From Alicyclobacillus sp. (GTDB taxonomy: Bacteria > Bacillota > Bacilli > Alicyclobacillales > Alicyclobacillaceae): a DNA stretch of 64,000 nucleotides. Position 1 is the stretch's first letter. Each line of letters starts with the position of its first letter. This document shows positions 51,053 to 59,122 of this stretch, piece by piece. The stretch is from contig JAIMBT010000014.1 in assembly GCA_023511295.1 (NCBI GenBank), positions 1 to 64,000 of the forward strand, in the 5' to 3' direction. A program made the position numbers and the translations under genes. The notes beneath the pieces are model-generated. The model did no database searches. It was not told the origin of the DNA and worked only from the letters and a program-made list of their open reading frames with translations.

Positions 51053-52117
51053 CTATATGCGAGACGCGTCCCCCGAACGCCGCAGCCCACCCTCGACCTC
51101 GTACAGTTCGGCCAACCGGTCGAGGTGGTGCCAACTCATCGGCGCGCCGTCCTCCAATTGATGGATGATGGCAATCACAAACCGCGTCAGCGGCATCGGT
51201 CGGCCGAGCCGCTCCCCAATCTGCACCACCGGTGTGAGTTGAAAGTCGACCTCGGTCCTGCGCTTGCGAACAGCGAGGTCTCGCCAGATGCCGCTTTTCG
51301 TCTTCTTATTGCTCGCCATCCGCAGCGCGAGACGCTCCAGTTGGTCGGCCAACGCCTGCGGATCTCGCTGGTCCCTGGGATACACCAGCGACGGCTCCCA
51401 ATCGTCGAAGCCCATGGGCCGAATTCCCTGAAGGTCGGCCACCTCGAGTACCTCGGACGTCAGTTCCAGCAGCGCGTCGCGGTGTGGCAGACTGCGCACG
51501 ACCTCGGCCATCGTCGCATCGACCATGGCGGTGGCGAACAAGAGCGCAGCGTACGACAACTTGCCCCACAGGTACCCGAGGATGTTGTCGGTGACTTGCA
51601 CTGGCCCCCAACACGACAGCGCCCGCTGCAGTTCCAACACCCGCGGGCTGATGGATTGGTCCACTTCTCCGAGGTACAGCGCGGACACGCCGCCGTACAG
51701 GATGCGCCCTGGCTCCAGGTAGTCGGCCGAAAAGTTCACGAAGCAGCCGATGGTCTTCTCCACGCCAATCACGGACGCGATGATGTCTTCGCACAGTCCG
51801 TTTTGGCACGACACAACCTGGGTACCCGTTCCGACGAGCGGCAGCAACTGGCGGATGGCCCGCTCCGTGTCCTGCGACTTGACGCAGAGCAGCACCGTCC
51901 GAAGCGGCTCGCCGCGTGCCAGCAGCTCGTCTGGCGTGTAGGCGGGCGCTTGTACGGTGAACGTCTCATCCGGCCCTTCAATCCGCAGGCCCGGCCCACG
52001 GATGGCTTGAACGTGGGGTTCAACGAGGTCGCAGAACGTCACGTCGTGCCCACCGCGCTTGAGGTACGCGCCGAGCACACCGCCGATGGCGCCCGCGCCG
52101 ACGATGGTCAACTGCAC
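51053..52117 (-). CDS. Ketopantoate reductase-like oxidoreductase (ApbA/PanE family)
   Basis: The 354-residue protein has the N-terminal NADP-binding GAGAIGGVLGAYL, VLLCVKSQDTERA, the SCQNGLCED motif with Asn, and a C-terminal helical domain with KLSYAALLFATAM. The PanE catalytic Lys region is present (WGKLSYAA). In an amide-degrading operon a catabolic 2-keto/2-hydroxy acid role seems more likely than pantothenate synthesis. GTG at 52117 has GAGGTG upstream; it is the first gene after the promoter at 52172-52200. Confidence 0.82.
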   Translation of the reverse strand: MQLTIVGAGAIGGVLGAYLKRGGHDVTFCDLVEPHVQAIRGPGLRIEGPDETFTVQAPAYTPDELLARGEPLRTVLLCVKSQDTERAIRQLLPLVGTGTQVVSCQNGLCEDIIASVIGVEKTIGCFVNFSADYLEPGRILYGGVSALYLGEVDQSISPRVLELQRALSCWGPVQVTDNILGYLWGKLSYAALLFATAMVDATMAEVVRSLPHRDALLELTSEVLEVADLQGIRPMGFDDWEPSLVYPRDQRDPQALADQLERLALRMASNKKTKSGIWRDLAVRKRRTEVDFQLTPVVQIGERLGRPMPLTRFVIAIIHQLEDGAPMSWHHLDRLAELYEVEGGLRRSGDASRI

Positions 52118-52171
52118 CGTGGTTCACCTCACTTGGATGGTCTGTGATGGTCCGCCCCTGATGTTGGGCTC

Positions 52172-52200
52172 ATTGTAATCAGCATATTGTGAACTGTCAA
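52172..52200 (-). promoter_or_regulatory. Near-consensus promoter of the amidase catabolic operon
   Basis: The minus strand has TTGACA (52195-52200), 17 bases and TACAAT (52172-52177). Confidence 0.72.
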
Positions 52201-52205
52201 CAGTT
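52192..52205. promoter_or_regulatory. Palindromic operator over the -35 element
   Basis: AACTGT and ACAGTT form exact inverted arms with a 2-base centre. The core TGT-N2-ACA suits GntR-type regulators such as the one at 44631, and a bound repressor would occlude the -35. Confidence 0.5.
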
Positions 52206-52289
52206 GATTGGACCGTCACATTCACCACACACGGAACCGCGTGCGCGCTATGATAGCCGTATCGAACCGATGATTGTGGAGGTGCAGAC

Positions 52290-53303
52290 ATGTCGGCCGC
52301 TGGACTGCTGCTCGTCGCGCTGGTCCTCGCCTTCGCGTGGAGCATCGGCGCGCATTACACCGGGGCTTGTATGGGGATGCCGTACGGGTCGGGATCGATC
52401 CGCTTGAAGACCGCCCTCGGCCTCATGGCCGTACTCGCACTGCTCGGCGCGGCGTTCGCCAGCCACGGCGTGGAGACCACGGTCGGCCTGCATATCGTCG
52501 ATGCCAGCCGAGTCACCGTCCCGGCGGCCGTCCCGGCGGCCCTCACGGTGATTGTCGCCGCGTTTCTCCTCACCACCGTCTATACGGCTGCCAAGGTCCC
52601 AACTTCGACGATTCAGATCTTGGTCTTCTGCGTGGTGGGCATGGCCATCGGAGCGGGTATCCGCATCCACTGGATGACGATTCTCCAGCTCGCCGTGGTC
52701 TGGGTCGTCGCCCCGCCCATCGCGCTTGGCCTCGGTTACCTGTTCACGCACGGAATCGACCGCTGGGTCGGGTTTCACCCGACGATGCGTCCGGAGGCAT
52801 CTGCGGGCCCTCCATCCGCGGCTGCAGCGGTACTGCACACTCTCCGCACCCTCCTCGTCGCAGTGGGAGCCGCCGCGTCCTTCGTCATGGGGGCGAATGA
52901 CGTATCGAACGCCACGGGCGTGCTCATCATGACGCACCTATTCAACCTGTGGACGGCTGGGCTGGTTGGCGGCGTGGGCCTGCTCCTCGGGGTGCTCACG
53001 TGGGGACGCCCTCTGCTGCGCAAGGTCGCGTTCGACATCGTCCACGTCGACCTGTCGATGGCGAGTGCCGCGCAGCTGGTACAGGCGCTGGTGGTGGTTC
53101 TGGCGGTCGCGTTTGGATTTTTCACCTCGATGAATCAGGCGCTGGTGGGCGCGATGATGGGGGCTGGACTGGCGAGGGGGAGCGGATCAATTGAGTGGAA
53201 GGCAGTCTGGAACATCGTGAAAGGCTGGGTGATTGCCCCCGTCTCCGGCATCGTCCTCACCTTTCTGCTCGCCAAACTGACCGGCATCTGGTGGACGCTG
53301 TGA
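52290..53303 (+). CDS. PiT family inorganic phosphate transporter, diverged N-terminal signature
   Basis: The 337-residue protein has about ten membrane helices and the two-fold PiT repeat. The second signature is intact (SFVMGANDVSNATG). The first, normally GANDxxNA, reads GAHYTGACMG, losing the Asn-Asp pair. The cytoplasmic loop is short (VGFHPTMRPEASAG). ATG at 52290 has GGAGGTG upstream. It is divergent from the catabolic operon and shares its 170-bp control region, so it may transport an organic or unusual anion instead of phosphate. Confidence 0.75.
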   Translation: MSAAGLLLVALVLAFAWSIGAHYTGACMGMPYGSGSIRLKTALGLMAVLALLGAAFASHGVETTVGLHIVDASRVTVPAAVPAALTVIVAAFLLTTVYTAAKVPTSTIQILVFCVVGMAIGAGIRIHWMTILQLAVVWVVAPPIALGLGYLFTHGIDRWVGFHPTMRPEASAGPPSAAAAVLHTLRTLLVAVGAAASFVMGANDVSNATGVLIMTHLFNLWTAGLVGGVGLLLGVLTWGRPLLRKVAFDIVHVDLSMASAAQLVQALVVVLAVAFGFFTSMNQALVGAMMGAGLARGSGSIEWKAVWNIVKGWVIAPVSGIVLTFLLAKLTGIWWTL

Positions 53304-53325
53304 CGACATCGGGCGACAGACGTCG

Positions 53326-53411
53326 CGAAAGAGATCTGGCCTCCGTGGGCCGCCCAGGTTCGGTGGAAACGGGCGGTCCTCGAGCGGGATCGACAAAGAG
53401 ATCTGGCCTCT
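53326..53411. repeat. Direct repeat of AAAGAGATCTGGCCTC
   Basis: The 16-base sequence occurs at about 53328-53343 and 53395-53410 in the non-coding gap after the PiT-like gene. The cause is unknown. Confidence 0.6.
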
Positions 53412-53449
53412 TCTGGCGGTGACGTCGCCTTTTGCCCTCTCGGGGCCCA

Positions 53450-53476
53450 CAAAAAGGCCAGCCGGAGCGGCTGGCC
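53450..53476 (-). terminator. Terminator of the sigma-like locus
   Basis: GGCCAGCCG and CGGCTGGCC form a perfect 9-bp stem with a GAG/CTC loop. On the minus strand five T residues follow. It lies 40 bases after the last small gene of the locus. Confidence 0.8.
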
Positions 53477-53513
53477 GCGATGAACCACCGTAACCGATTC
53501 GCGCGATTCGACG

Positions 53514-53693
53514 TCAGTCGAGGTGCAGCCCCGTCTCGCGCACGGCGTGCTCCCAGCTGGGGTAGTAGTAGAGGGCGTTTTTGAACAGCTCGGGATTGGC
53601 CTCCTTCACCTTGCGCTTCGAGAGTGGACCGCCTTGTTCGCCAAGTTCCTTGATTCTGGTGATGACCTCAGCTGCGCTCATGTCTGGCCGCAT
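53514..53693 (-). CDS. Small 59-residue protein, possibly nucleic-acid binding
   Basis: ATG at 53693 follows GGGGAG at 9-base spacing. The product is charged and helical (VITRIKELGEQGGPLSKRKVKEANP), followed by ELFKNALYYYPSWEHAVRETGL. The closing pattern (aromatic, S-W-x-x-A, then G-L) resembles a small repeated domain I recall in homing-endonuclease and HTH-type proteins. It is the last gene before the terminator and lies 100 bases after the sigma-like gene. Confidence 0.6.
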   Translation of the reverse strand: MRPDMSAAEVITRIKELGEQGGPLSKRKVKEANPELFKNALYYYPSWEHAVRETGLHLD

Positions 53694-53790
53694 CGAGATT
53701 CACTCCCCATGGAGAAGATTGGCTTACACTCCCAGTCTCCCCCATCGCCTTGTCGATTAGACACATCCGACAGCGGGTGACGGCCGCACG

Positions 53791-54207
53791 TCACTGGACG
53801 CACCCGACGGCGTCCATGTATCGGCGTAGTTTCTTCAGCGCCCTCGCCTTGAGGCGGCCGATGGACTGCTGTGAGATGTGAAAGTCCGTGGCGACCGTCT
53901 GCTCCGACAACCCGCGAATCACGGTGGCCAGAATGACATCTCGCTGCTTCTCGGTCAGGACGCTGAGCATCTGTTCGAGAAACAGCTGCGCTTCCGCTTG
54001 CGCTGCAGTATCGGATGAAGAGGCGGTCAGCAGATGCAGTCGGCTGCCACCATCCTCCGGGAGCGGATCATCCAAAATCAGCAGCTCGTGCGCGTACACG
54101 CTGCTGCGTTTCCTCGCGAGCCGCGCACTCTCCTGACGAACGACGCATGCCAGCCAAGCTGTGATTTGCGCATCGGATGAATCCGCGCAAGCAGTCAATG
54201 ACCCCAT
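53791..54207 (-). CDS. Sigma-70 region 4-like protein (SigO-like, lacks region 2)
   Basis: The 138-residue protein carries a C-terminal sigma region 4 helix-turn-helix (LTEKQRDVILATVIRGLSEQTVATDF, then SQQSIGRLKARALKKLRRY). The N-terminal part is a short helical segment (ITAWLACVVRQESARLARKRSS) with no region 2. B. subtilis SigO and Tn916 Orf7 have a similar layout and work, or are thought to work, with a separate small region-2-like protein. Such a protein is found at 54735-54980. The ATG at 54207 directly abuts AAGGGGG; TTG at 54198 is an alternative start with better spacing. Confidence 0.7.
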   Translation of the reverse strand: MGSLTACADSSDAQITAWLACVVRQESARLARKRSSVYAHELLILDDPLPEDGGSRLHLLTASSSDTAAQAEAQLFLEQMLSVLTEKQRDVILATVIRGLSEQTVATDFHISQQSIGRLKARALKKLRRYMDAVGCVQ

Positions 54208-54253
54208 CCCCCTTCAATCGTTGATTCCTCGGCCCAGCTCGCGACCTGCACGG

Positions 54254-54544
54254 CTAGGGCCGTAGGTCAAACGGGTCCTTCGCCCAACCGATCTGCACGG
54301 ACACCAGGTACCCATGGGCGCGGAGTGTGGCTTGTGCAAACATCACCATGTTCTCGAAAGGATAGCTGTCCAAAGTCGGCTGTGGCGGAGCGACCGGAGA
54401 GCCCCACGCAGTCCCGGCGGCTTCCATGGAACTGGAGGCTTCGTCTGCAGTCGCTGTTGCCGGGGCTGTCGAAAGAGACGCGGCGCCGAACGAGGCGATG
54501 AACGTACAGATGACGATGCCGAGAAACCGATAGAGCGCCTTCAT
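54254..54544 (-). CDS. Small secreted or membrane-anchored protein, unknown
   Basis: The 96-residue product starts at ATG 54544 (GGGAGGAG upstream) with a signal-like helix (FLGIVICTFIASFGAASL). A short extracytoplasmic part follows, with Ala/Thr/Ser-rich and Pro-rich linkers and a NMVMFAQATLRAHGYLVSVQIGW segment. It lies between the two sigma-like genes. It could be a target, an envelope sensor or an anti-sigma partner. No family recognised. Confidence 0.6.
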   Translation of the reverse strand: MKALYRFLGIVICTFIASFGAASLSTAPATATADEASSSMEAAGTAWGSPVAPPQPTLDSYPFENMVMFAQATLRAHGYLVSVQIGWAKDPFDLRP

Positions 54545-54683
54545 TTTGACTCCTCCCGTTCTGTGGATAGCGAGACGGACACCAGACCCAATGACCGTCC
54601 TTGCGGCAATCGAGAGACTCGTGCGTCCCAATCCAGCCAGCCCAGCGGCGCCTACCGCTCGCGGTTGCGCTCGTCTCACCACC

Positions 54684-54737
54684 CCCCTTACTGTATATAG
54701 AGTGAAAACAGGAGGGTTTTACACCCCCCTGTTTTCA
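54684..54737 (-). terminator. Hairpin at the end of the region-2-like sigma gene
   Basis: GTGAAAACAGG-A-GGG and CCC-C-CCTGTTTTCAC form a 15-bp stem with one mismatch (about 54700-54737), overlapping the stop codon of the upstream gene. Downstream on the minus strand is CTCTATATACAG, which may contain a promoter for the following genes. Confidence 0.5.
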
Positions 54738-54980
54738 CCGCTTGTTCCGGCGCGGGCGGTCACGACCCGCTCGCCGCAGTTCATCCACCCCCCACGTGGT
54801 ATGGGGCCGATACCGCTTGATGGCTTCCGCCATCCGCAGAATCAAGGCCGCTTCATCGTCTGGGATACCGTGACCGTACTTCTTGATCAGCGGTCGGAAA
54901 CGATTGATGACCTGCAGGAGGGCGTCCTCGTCACCAGATTGGGCCCTCGCAATCAGGTCGCGCAACTTCGGCTCTGGCAC
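54735..54980 (-). CDS. Small sigma region 2-like protein (RsoA/HTH_16-like)
   Basis: The 81-residue product (GTG at 54980, AAAGGAG upstream) has the HTH_16 pattern: LRDLIARAQSGDEDALLQVINRFRPLIKKYG, then DEAALILRMAEAIKRY. B. subtilis RsoA, a co-sigma that supplies region 2 to SigO, and Tn916 Orf8 have this layout. It lies 30 bases after the terminator of a c-di-GMP-I type riboswitch, on the same strand, so its expression should depend on the ligand. Confidence 0.65.
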   Translation of the reverse strand: MPEPKLRDLIARAQSGDEDALLQVINRFRPLIKKYGHGIPDDEAALILRMAEAIKRYRPHTTWGVDELRRAGRDRPRRNKR

Positions 54981-55015
54981 GCGGGCCGCTCCTTTCCCGT
55001 TCCATGCAATAAAAA

Positions 55016-55034
55016 AACTGGCATGCCGCCAGTT
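55016..55034 (-). terminator. Riboswitch-linked intrinsic terminator
   Basis: AACTGGC and GCCAGTT form a 7-bp stem with a GGCAT loop, followed on the minus strand by seven T residues. The 5' arm can instead pair with the 3' end of the aptamer. Confidence 0.75.
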
Positions 55035-55040
55035 GCAAGG

Positions 55041-55130
55041 TCAAACTCGGTGCAACCTGGCAAGCATAGCGCGAAGCGCCGTAGCCCCATGGCTTTGCGT
55101 CCCCGGCTTTCGCCGGGTTTGCCCATTTGT
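55041..55130 (-). ncRNA. c-di-GMP-I (GEMM) riboswitch
   Basis: The minus strand carries the hallmark blocks of the class in order: GGGCAAACC, a CCGGC-GAAA-GCCGG tetraloop stem, GGGACGCAAAGCCA, GGGGCTA, a variable second stem, and TTGCCAGGTTGCACCG. The GAAA tetraloop and its receptor side are present. A terminator follows. CCAGGTTGCA in the aptamer (55051-55060) can pair with TGCAACTGG (55029-55037), which contains the 5' arm of that terminator. Ligand binding should thus favour termination (an OFF switch). The gene controlled is the region-2-like sigma protein. Confidence 0.88.
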
Positions 55131-55224
55131 CGTTGTCGCTTCTCAGACACGAACCCGTGGGTTTCCGTACGTCAGGTATTCGCCGCGCGCACGGAATCTC
55201 CTTGCTCGTTTTGCCCAATCTCGT

Positions 55225-55782
55225 TCAGTCGACGTCGAGCTTGGACCGCCGGCCCTTGCGGTCGATGCGCATCCAAGCGGACACCACAGCGAGCGTGATG
55301 AGGACGGACACAATCGCCTCCGGCAACCCGTTCGCGACCGCCGTCACCAACGCGGGCCCAAAGGCCAAGTAGCCGCGCAACACCGCCATGCCGAGGACGA
55401 GGATGGTGTTCGTGGCTGACCCCATGAACCCGGCAACCCCGATGGCAGCGTACACGTTCCATCGGCGGATGCCGACGAACACCAACCATGAGACAATCCC
55501 GATGAACAGGCGCGGCAGCACAGACACGAGCGGATCTTTGAAAAACGGGACGTCCGCGCCGACAAACGACGAAAGTCCGAAGATGAAGCCAATCACCGTG
55601 CCGACGGGCCAGCCTTCCATGATGGAACCGATAATGACCGGGATGTGCATGATGGTCGCGTTGCCCGCGGGCGTTGGGACAGGGATATAGCCCCAGCGCG
55701 TGAAGCCGAGCAGGATGGCGATGGCACTCAACACGCCGGCGACGACGATGCGCCGGACGGTGAAGCCGATTTGCTTCTCCAC
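55225..55782 (-). CDS. ECF transporter S component (ECF_trnsprt family)
   Basis: The 185-residue membrane protein has about five to six helices. The family features are a short N-terminal segment, IAILLGFTRWGYIPVPTPAGNA, MHIPVIIGSIMEG, a GFIFGLSSFVGADVP loop and LPRLFIGIVSWLVF. It binds a vitamin-like substrate for the EcfAAT module encoded upstream. Folate and pantothenate are known for related members, but the substrate cannot be assigned. The 184-bp gap before it (55783-55966) is GC-rich and may hold an unrecognised leader. Confidence 0.82.
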   Translation of the reverse strand: MEKQIGFTVRRIVVAGVLSAIAILLGFTRWGYIPVPTPAGNATIMHIPVIIGSIMEGWPVGTVIGFIFGLSSFVGADVPFFKDPLVSVLPRLFIGIVSWLVFVGIRRWNVYAAIGVAGFMGSATNTILVLGMAVLRGYLAFGPALVTAVANGLPEAIVSVLITLAVVSAWMRIDRKGRRSKLDVD

Positions 55783-55966
55783 ATCAATCCCCCCCTATGG
55801 CGGAAGTGCTTTCAGACATGCCGCGCGCCGTTGCACCGGGGCGGCATTCCGGTAGACAGAACGCGGGTACGCGGGGGACCCGGAACGCCCAGGCCAGATC
55901 TTACCCGAATCCCGCCGGTTGCGCGACCCCCTGCGGCTCACCCTCAGCCTGGCCCGCCAACCGCCC

Positions 55967-56812
55967 CTAGAACGGAAACGGGGCGAAGACGAGTGCGGCC
56001 GACAGCGCCATCCCGGCCAAGAACATGACGATATCGCGCCCCCCCGCACGGTAGCGACGGTACGCGGTCCGCGCCTGGCCTGGAACGTAGCCGCGCGCCT
56101 CCATGGCGAGCGCCAACTCCTCCGCCCGCACCAACGCGGTGTTGAAGAGTGGGATGATGAGCGGGAACACGTCCCGCGTCCGGCGCGCGATGTTCCACCA
56201 GCTGCCGGTGCCAAACTCCGCCCCCCGCGACGCCTGTGCCTTCATCATTTTCTCCATCTCCATCGCGAAGGTGGGGACGAAGCGGACCGCAATCGTCACA
56301 ATCAAGGCGAAGGCGTGGACCGGCACTTTCATCCGCCCCAGCGGCCGCAGCAGACCTTCCACCCCGTGGGTCAACTCCGTGATGGATGTGGAGAGCGTCA
56401 GCACGCTGACGGCGAAGATGATCTCGACGAACCGTAAGGTGGATACGACAACGACGCGGACGCTGGCGCTGGTGATGCGGAGGATGCCCCAGTGAAAGTA
56501 GACCTGCCCGCTCGGACCATACCCATTCCCGTAAAACAGCAACTGTAAGATGGCGAGAATCAGGATGAACGGGATGGCGGGCTTGAGCCCCGACAACCCG
56601 TAGGAGAGCGGAATCCGGGCCAGGGCAAAGAGGGCCAGACAGACGCACAGCCCCGCGACGTTGCCGAGGTAGGTGTGACACAGCGAGATGGAGAGAATCC
56701 ACAGCGCCGCTGCCAACAGCTTCAGACGGGGGTCCATTCGGTGGATGACGGACCCGGTCGGAAGATACTGACCGATGGTGATGTTGCGCGTCAACTCGAA
56801 GTCACCGGCCAT
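55967..56812 (-). CDS. ecfT: ECF transporter T component
   Basis: The 281-residue protein has N-terminal membrane helices, the SVIHRMDPRLKLLAA entry motif, and two coupling-helix motifs in the C-terminal half (MKAQASRGAEFG and AMEARGYVPG), which dock onto EcfA1 and EcfA2. ATG at 56812 has AGGGGGG upstream and lies within the end of ecfA2 (11-base overlap). Confidence 0.93.
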   Translation of the reverse strand: MAGDFELTRNITIGQYLPTGSVIHRMDPRLKLLAAALWILSISLCHTYLGNVAGLCVCLALFALARIPLSYGLSGLKPAIPFILILAILQLLFYGNGYGPSGQVYFHWGILRITSASVRVVVVSTLRFVEIIFAVSVLTLSTSITELTHGVEGLLRPLGRMKVPVHAFALIVTIAVRFVPTFAMEMEKMMKAQASRGAEFGTGSWWNIARRTRDVFPLIIPLFNTALVRAEELALAMEARGYVPGQARTAYRRYRAGGRDIVMFLAGMALSAALVFAPFPF

Positions 56813-57821
56813 GCGCGTCCCCCCTGTCTTCCGCATGGGCATGCGGATGCCGCCCGTCCGGCTCGCGCCGATGAGCAGGCCCTTCCCAGGCTGTGGGCGG
56901 TGCCGACAGGTCCCCGGACGGTGGCTCGGCCGCGGCCGCAGGTCCTCGTTGCCCGGATGCGGCGGCGGCGACCTCCTCGGCGACTTCCGGCACGGTGAAC
57001 CGAGTCGTGTCGACGTGGTATCCACGGCTGTGGAGCGCGCGCAAGATCTCGACCCCTGGCGGCGCGCCAACCTGCAAGTCTGGGCGTTCGTCCAATGCAC
57101 CGAACAGCTCGCGCGGCGTCCCGTGGAAGGCGATGTGCCCGGCCGCGAGGACGTAGACCGTATCCGCGAGGTACGCCACTTCCTCCATGTTGTGGGACAC
57201 GAATACGACGGTCAGGCCCTCAGACCGGTTGAGATCTCGGATGCGGCGGAGCAGGTCTCGGCGCGATCTCGGGTCCAGCCCCGCGGTCGGCTCGTCCAAT
57301 ACCAAGATCTGCGGACGCAGGACGAGTACCCCAGCGAGCGCCACCTTGCGCTTCTCGCCGCCGCTCATGGCGAACGTGCTGCGGTTTTTCATCTCGTCGA
57401 AGTCGAGTCCCACCACGCCCATCGCCCACTTCGCGCGCTGGACGACCTCGGAGAGCGGGATCCCTTGCTTGAGTGGACCGTACGCGATGTCGTCCCCCAC
57501 CAAGCGCTCGAAGATCTGGTCCTCCGGGTTTTGAAACACCAGTCCCACCTGCTGGCGAATGGCGCGGATATCCACCTGTGGGTTGGACAACCGCGCGCCG
57601 TTCACGACGACCTCCCCCATCTGCGGCCGCAACAATCCGTTGAAGTGTTGAATCAACGTCGACTTCCCGGACCCCGTGTGGCCGATGATGGCCACACAGC
57701 TCCCCGCCGGGATGACCAGATTGACACCGAAGAGGGCCGGCTGCGCGAGCGGCGTACCCTGCAAATAGGTGTGGTGGAGGTTGGAGACGGTCAGAATGTC
57801 GCCGCGGTTTGATTCACCCAT
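56802..57821 (-). CDS. ecfA2: ECF transporter ATPase A2 (longer C terminus)
   Basis: The 339-residue ATPase has Walker A GHTGSGKST, Q-loop FQNPEDQIF, signature MSGGEKRKVALAG and Walker B ILVLDEPTAGLD. An unusually long C-terminal tail, Ala/Pro/His-rich (about 50 residues), extends past the normal end. ATG at 57821 overlaps ecfA1 by 8 bases. Confidence 0.93.
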   Translation of the reverse strand: MGESNRGDILTVSNLHHTYLQGTPLAQPALFGVNLVIPAGSCVAIIGHTGSGKSTLIQHFNGLLRPQMGEVVVNGARLSNPQVDIRAIRQQVGLVFQNPEDQIFERLVGDDIAYGPLKQGIPLSEVVQRAKWAMGVVGLDFDEMKNRSTFAMSGGEKRKVALAGVLVLRPQILVLDEPTAGLDPRSRRDLLRRIRDLNRSEGLTVVFVSHNMEEVAYLADTVYVLAAGHIAFHGTPRELFGALDERPDLQVGAPPGVEILRALHSRGYHVDTTRFTVPEVAEEVAAAASGQRGPAAAAEPPSGDLSAPPTAWEGPAHRREPDGRHPHAHAEDRGDAHGR

Positions 57822-58677
57822 GCCGACGCTCCCCTCCTGAGCCTGCCAGCCTGTCCACCTCGGCGACGACCTCCTCCACCGAGATGGCGTCCCTCCGAAA
57901 CGCGGGAATGCGCGCGTGCACTTGCTGAGCCACCCGACTGGCCTCCGGCACGTCCAACCCGAGTGCTTCGAGCTGGTCCGGATGTGCAAACAGTTCGCGC
58001 GGCGTCCCCTCAAGCGCCACCCGTCCTTCGTGCATCACCAACACCCGGTCGGCCTCCGCCACCTCGGACATGTGGTGAGTGATGGTGACGATGGCCATCC
58101 CCTGTTGGTTGAGCCGACGCACCACCGCGAGGATCTCTGCCCGCCCGAAGCTGTCGAGCATGCTCGTCGCCTCATCGAGCACCAGGCAGTCGGGCCGCAT
58201 CGCGAGGATGCCCGCAATCGCCACGCGCTGCTTCTGGCCCCCGGAGAGGAAGTGCGGCGGCCGATGTCGGTACTCGGACATCCCGACCGCTTCCAGCGCT
58301 TCGTCAATCCGCTCCTGCATCTCCCCCGGCGGCACACCGAGGTTTTCCAGACCGAACGCCACGTCGTCCTCGACGATGGTGGCGACAAGCTGGTTGTCCG
58401 GCGACTGGAACACCATCCCGACGCAGCGCCGAATCTGTTGCTTGCACGACGCATCTTTCGTGTTCATTCCCGCCACCCAAACGTCGCCCCGCGTCGGCGT
58501 CAGAATGCCGTTCAGGTGCTTGGCGAGTGTGGATTTACCCGATCCGTTCTGTCCGATGACAGCCACGTACTCTCCGGGGTACACCCGCAGGGACACGTCC
58601 GTAAAGGCCGCCACAGACTGCGACGGCCCTTGCCCATACGAAAAGGAGATCTGATTGACCTCAATCAGCGGTTTCAT
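57814..58677 (-). CDS. ecfA1: ECF transporter ATPase A1
   Basis: The 287-residue ATPase has Walker A GQNGSGKST, Q-loop FQSPDNQLVA, signature LSGGQKQRVAIAG and Walker B CLVLDEATSMLD. It is the first gene of the ecfA1-A2-T-S operon. ATG at 58677 has AAGGGG upstream. Confidence 0.93.
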   Translation of the reverse strand: MKPLIEVNQISFSYGQGPSQSVAAFTDVSLRVYPGEYVAVIGQNGSGKSTLAKHLNGILTPTRGDVWVAGMNTKDASCKQQIRRCVGMVFQSPDNQLVATIVEDDVAFGLENLGVPPGEMQERIDEALEAVGMSEYRHRPPHFLSGGQKQRVAIAGILAMRPDCLVLDEATSMLDSFGRAEILAVVRRLNQQGMAIVTITHHMSEVAEADRVLVMHEGRVALEGTPRELFAHPDQLEALGLDVPEASRVAQQVHARIPAFRRDAISVEEVVAEVDRLAGSGGERRHG

Positions 58678-58869
58678 GCTCGACCCCTTCGCGACGCAGG
58701 AGTGGATGCGCCGGCCCTCGGCCGGCCACTCGCCATTGGCGTTGCCCGCGGCCCCAGCGGTCGCCGGCGACGTTGCACCGGCGACGACCGTTCGCATGCG
58801 GGTCTATTGTACAATTTCGGAGCCACTCCGCCAAACCGAGGACAGGCGGGTGGGGGGTGCCGGGGGCGG

Positions 58870-59122
58870 ATAGCGGAACGCCAGTCCCTTGTGGGGGCCG
58901 GATCGACCCCTCCCGCCGCGAACAGCGGAACCGCGTTCCCTTACGCGCCGGCGGCGGGCACGGCACAGGCCGATCTCGCCGGCCGGCGGTGCCAATGGCG
59001 GAACGCCGGTCCCTTGTGGGGGCCGGATCGACCCCTCCCGCCGCGAACAGCGGAACCGCGTTCCCTTACGCGCCGGCGGCGGGCCCGACAAAGGCCAATC
59101 TCGCCGGCCGGCCCCGCGTTCA
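58870..59122. repeat. Hairpin-repeat block (copy 2), 125-bp unit in tandem
   Basis: Two imperfect tandem copies (from 58873 and 58998, offset 125) each contain GCGGAACGCC-R-GTCCCTTGTGG and CAGCGGAACCGCGTTCCCTTA. The core GGAACCGCGTTCC is the same as in the block at 6826-7120. They occupy the intergenic space between ecfA1 and the BceB-type gene; I see no gene in 58678-59119. Confidence 0.75.

Noticed and set aside
55783-55966. TPP, FMN or cobalamin riboswitch before the ECF S-component gene
   Set aside because: The gap has GC-rich self-complementarity but lacks the conserved boxes of these riboswitches, so no substrate inference is justified.
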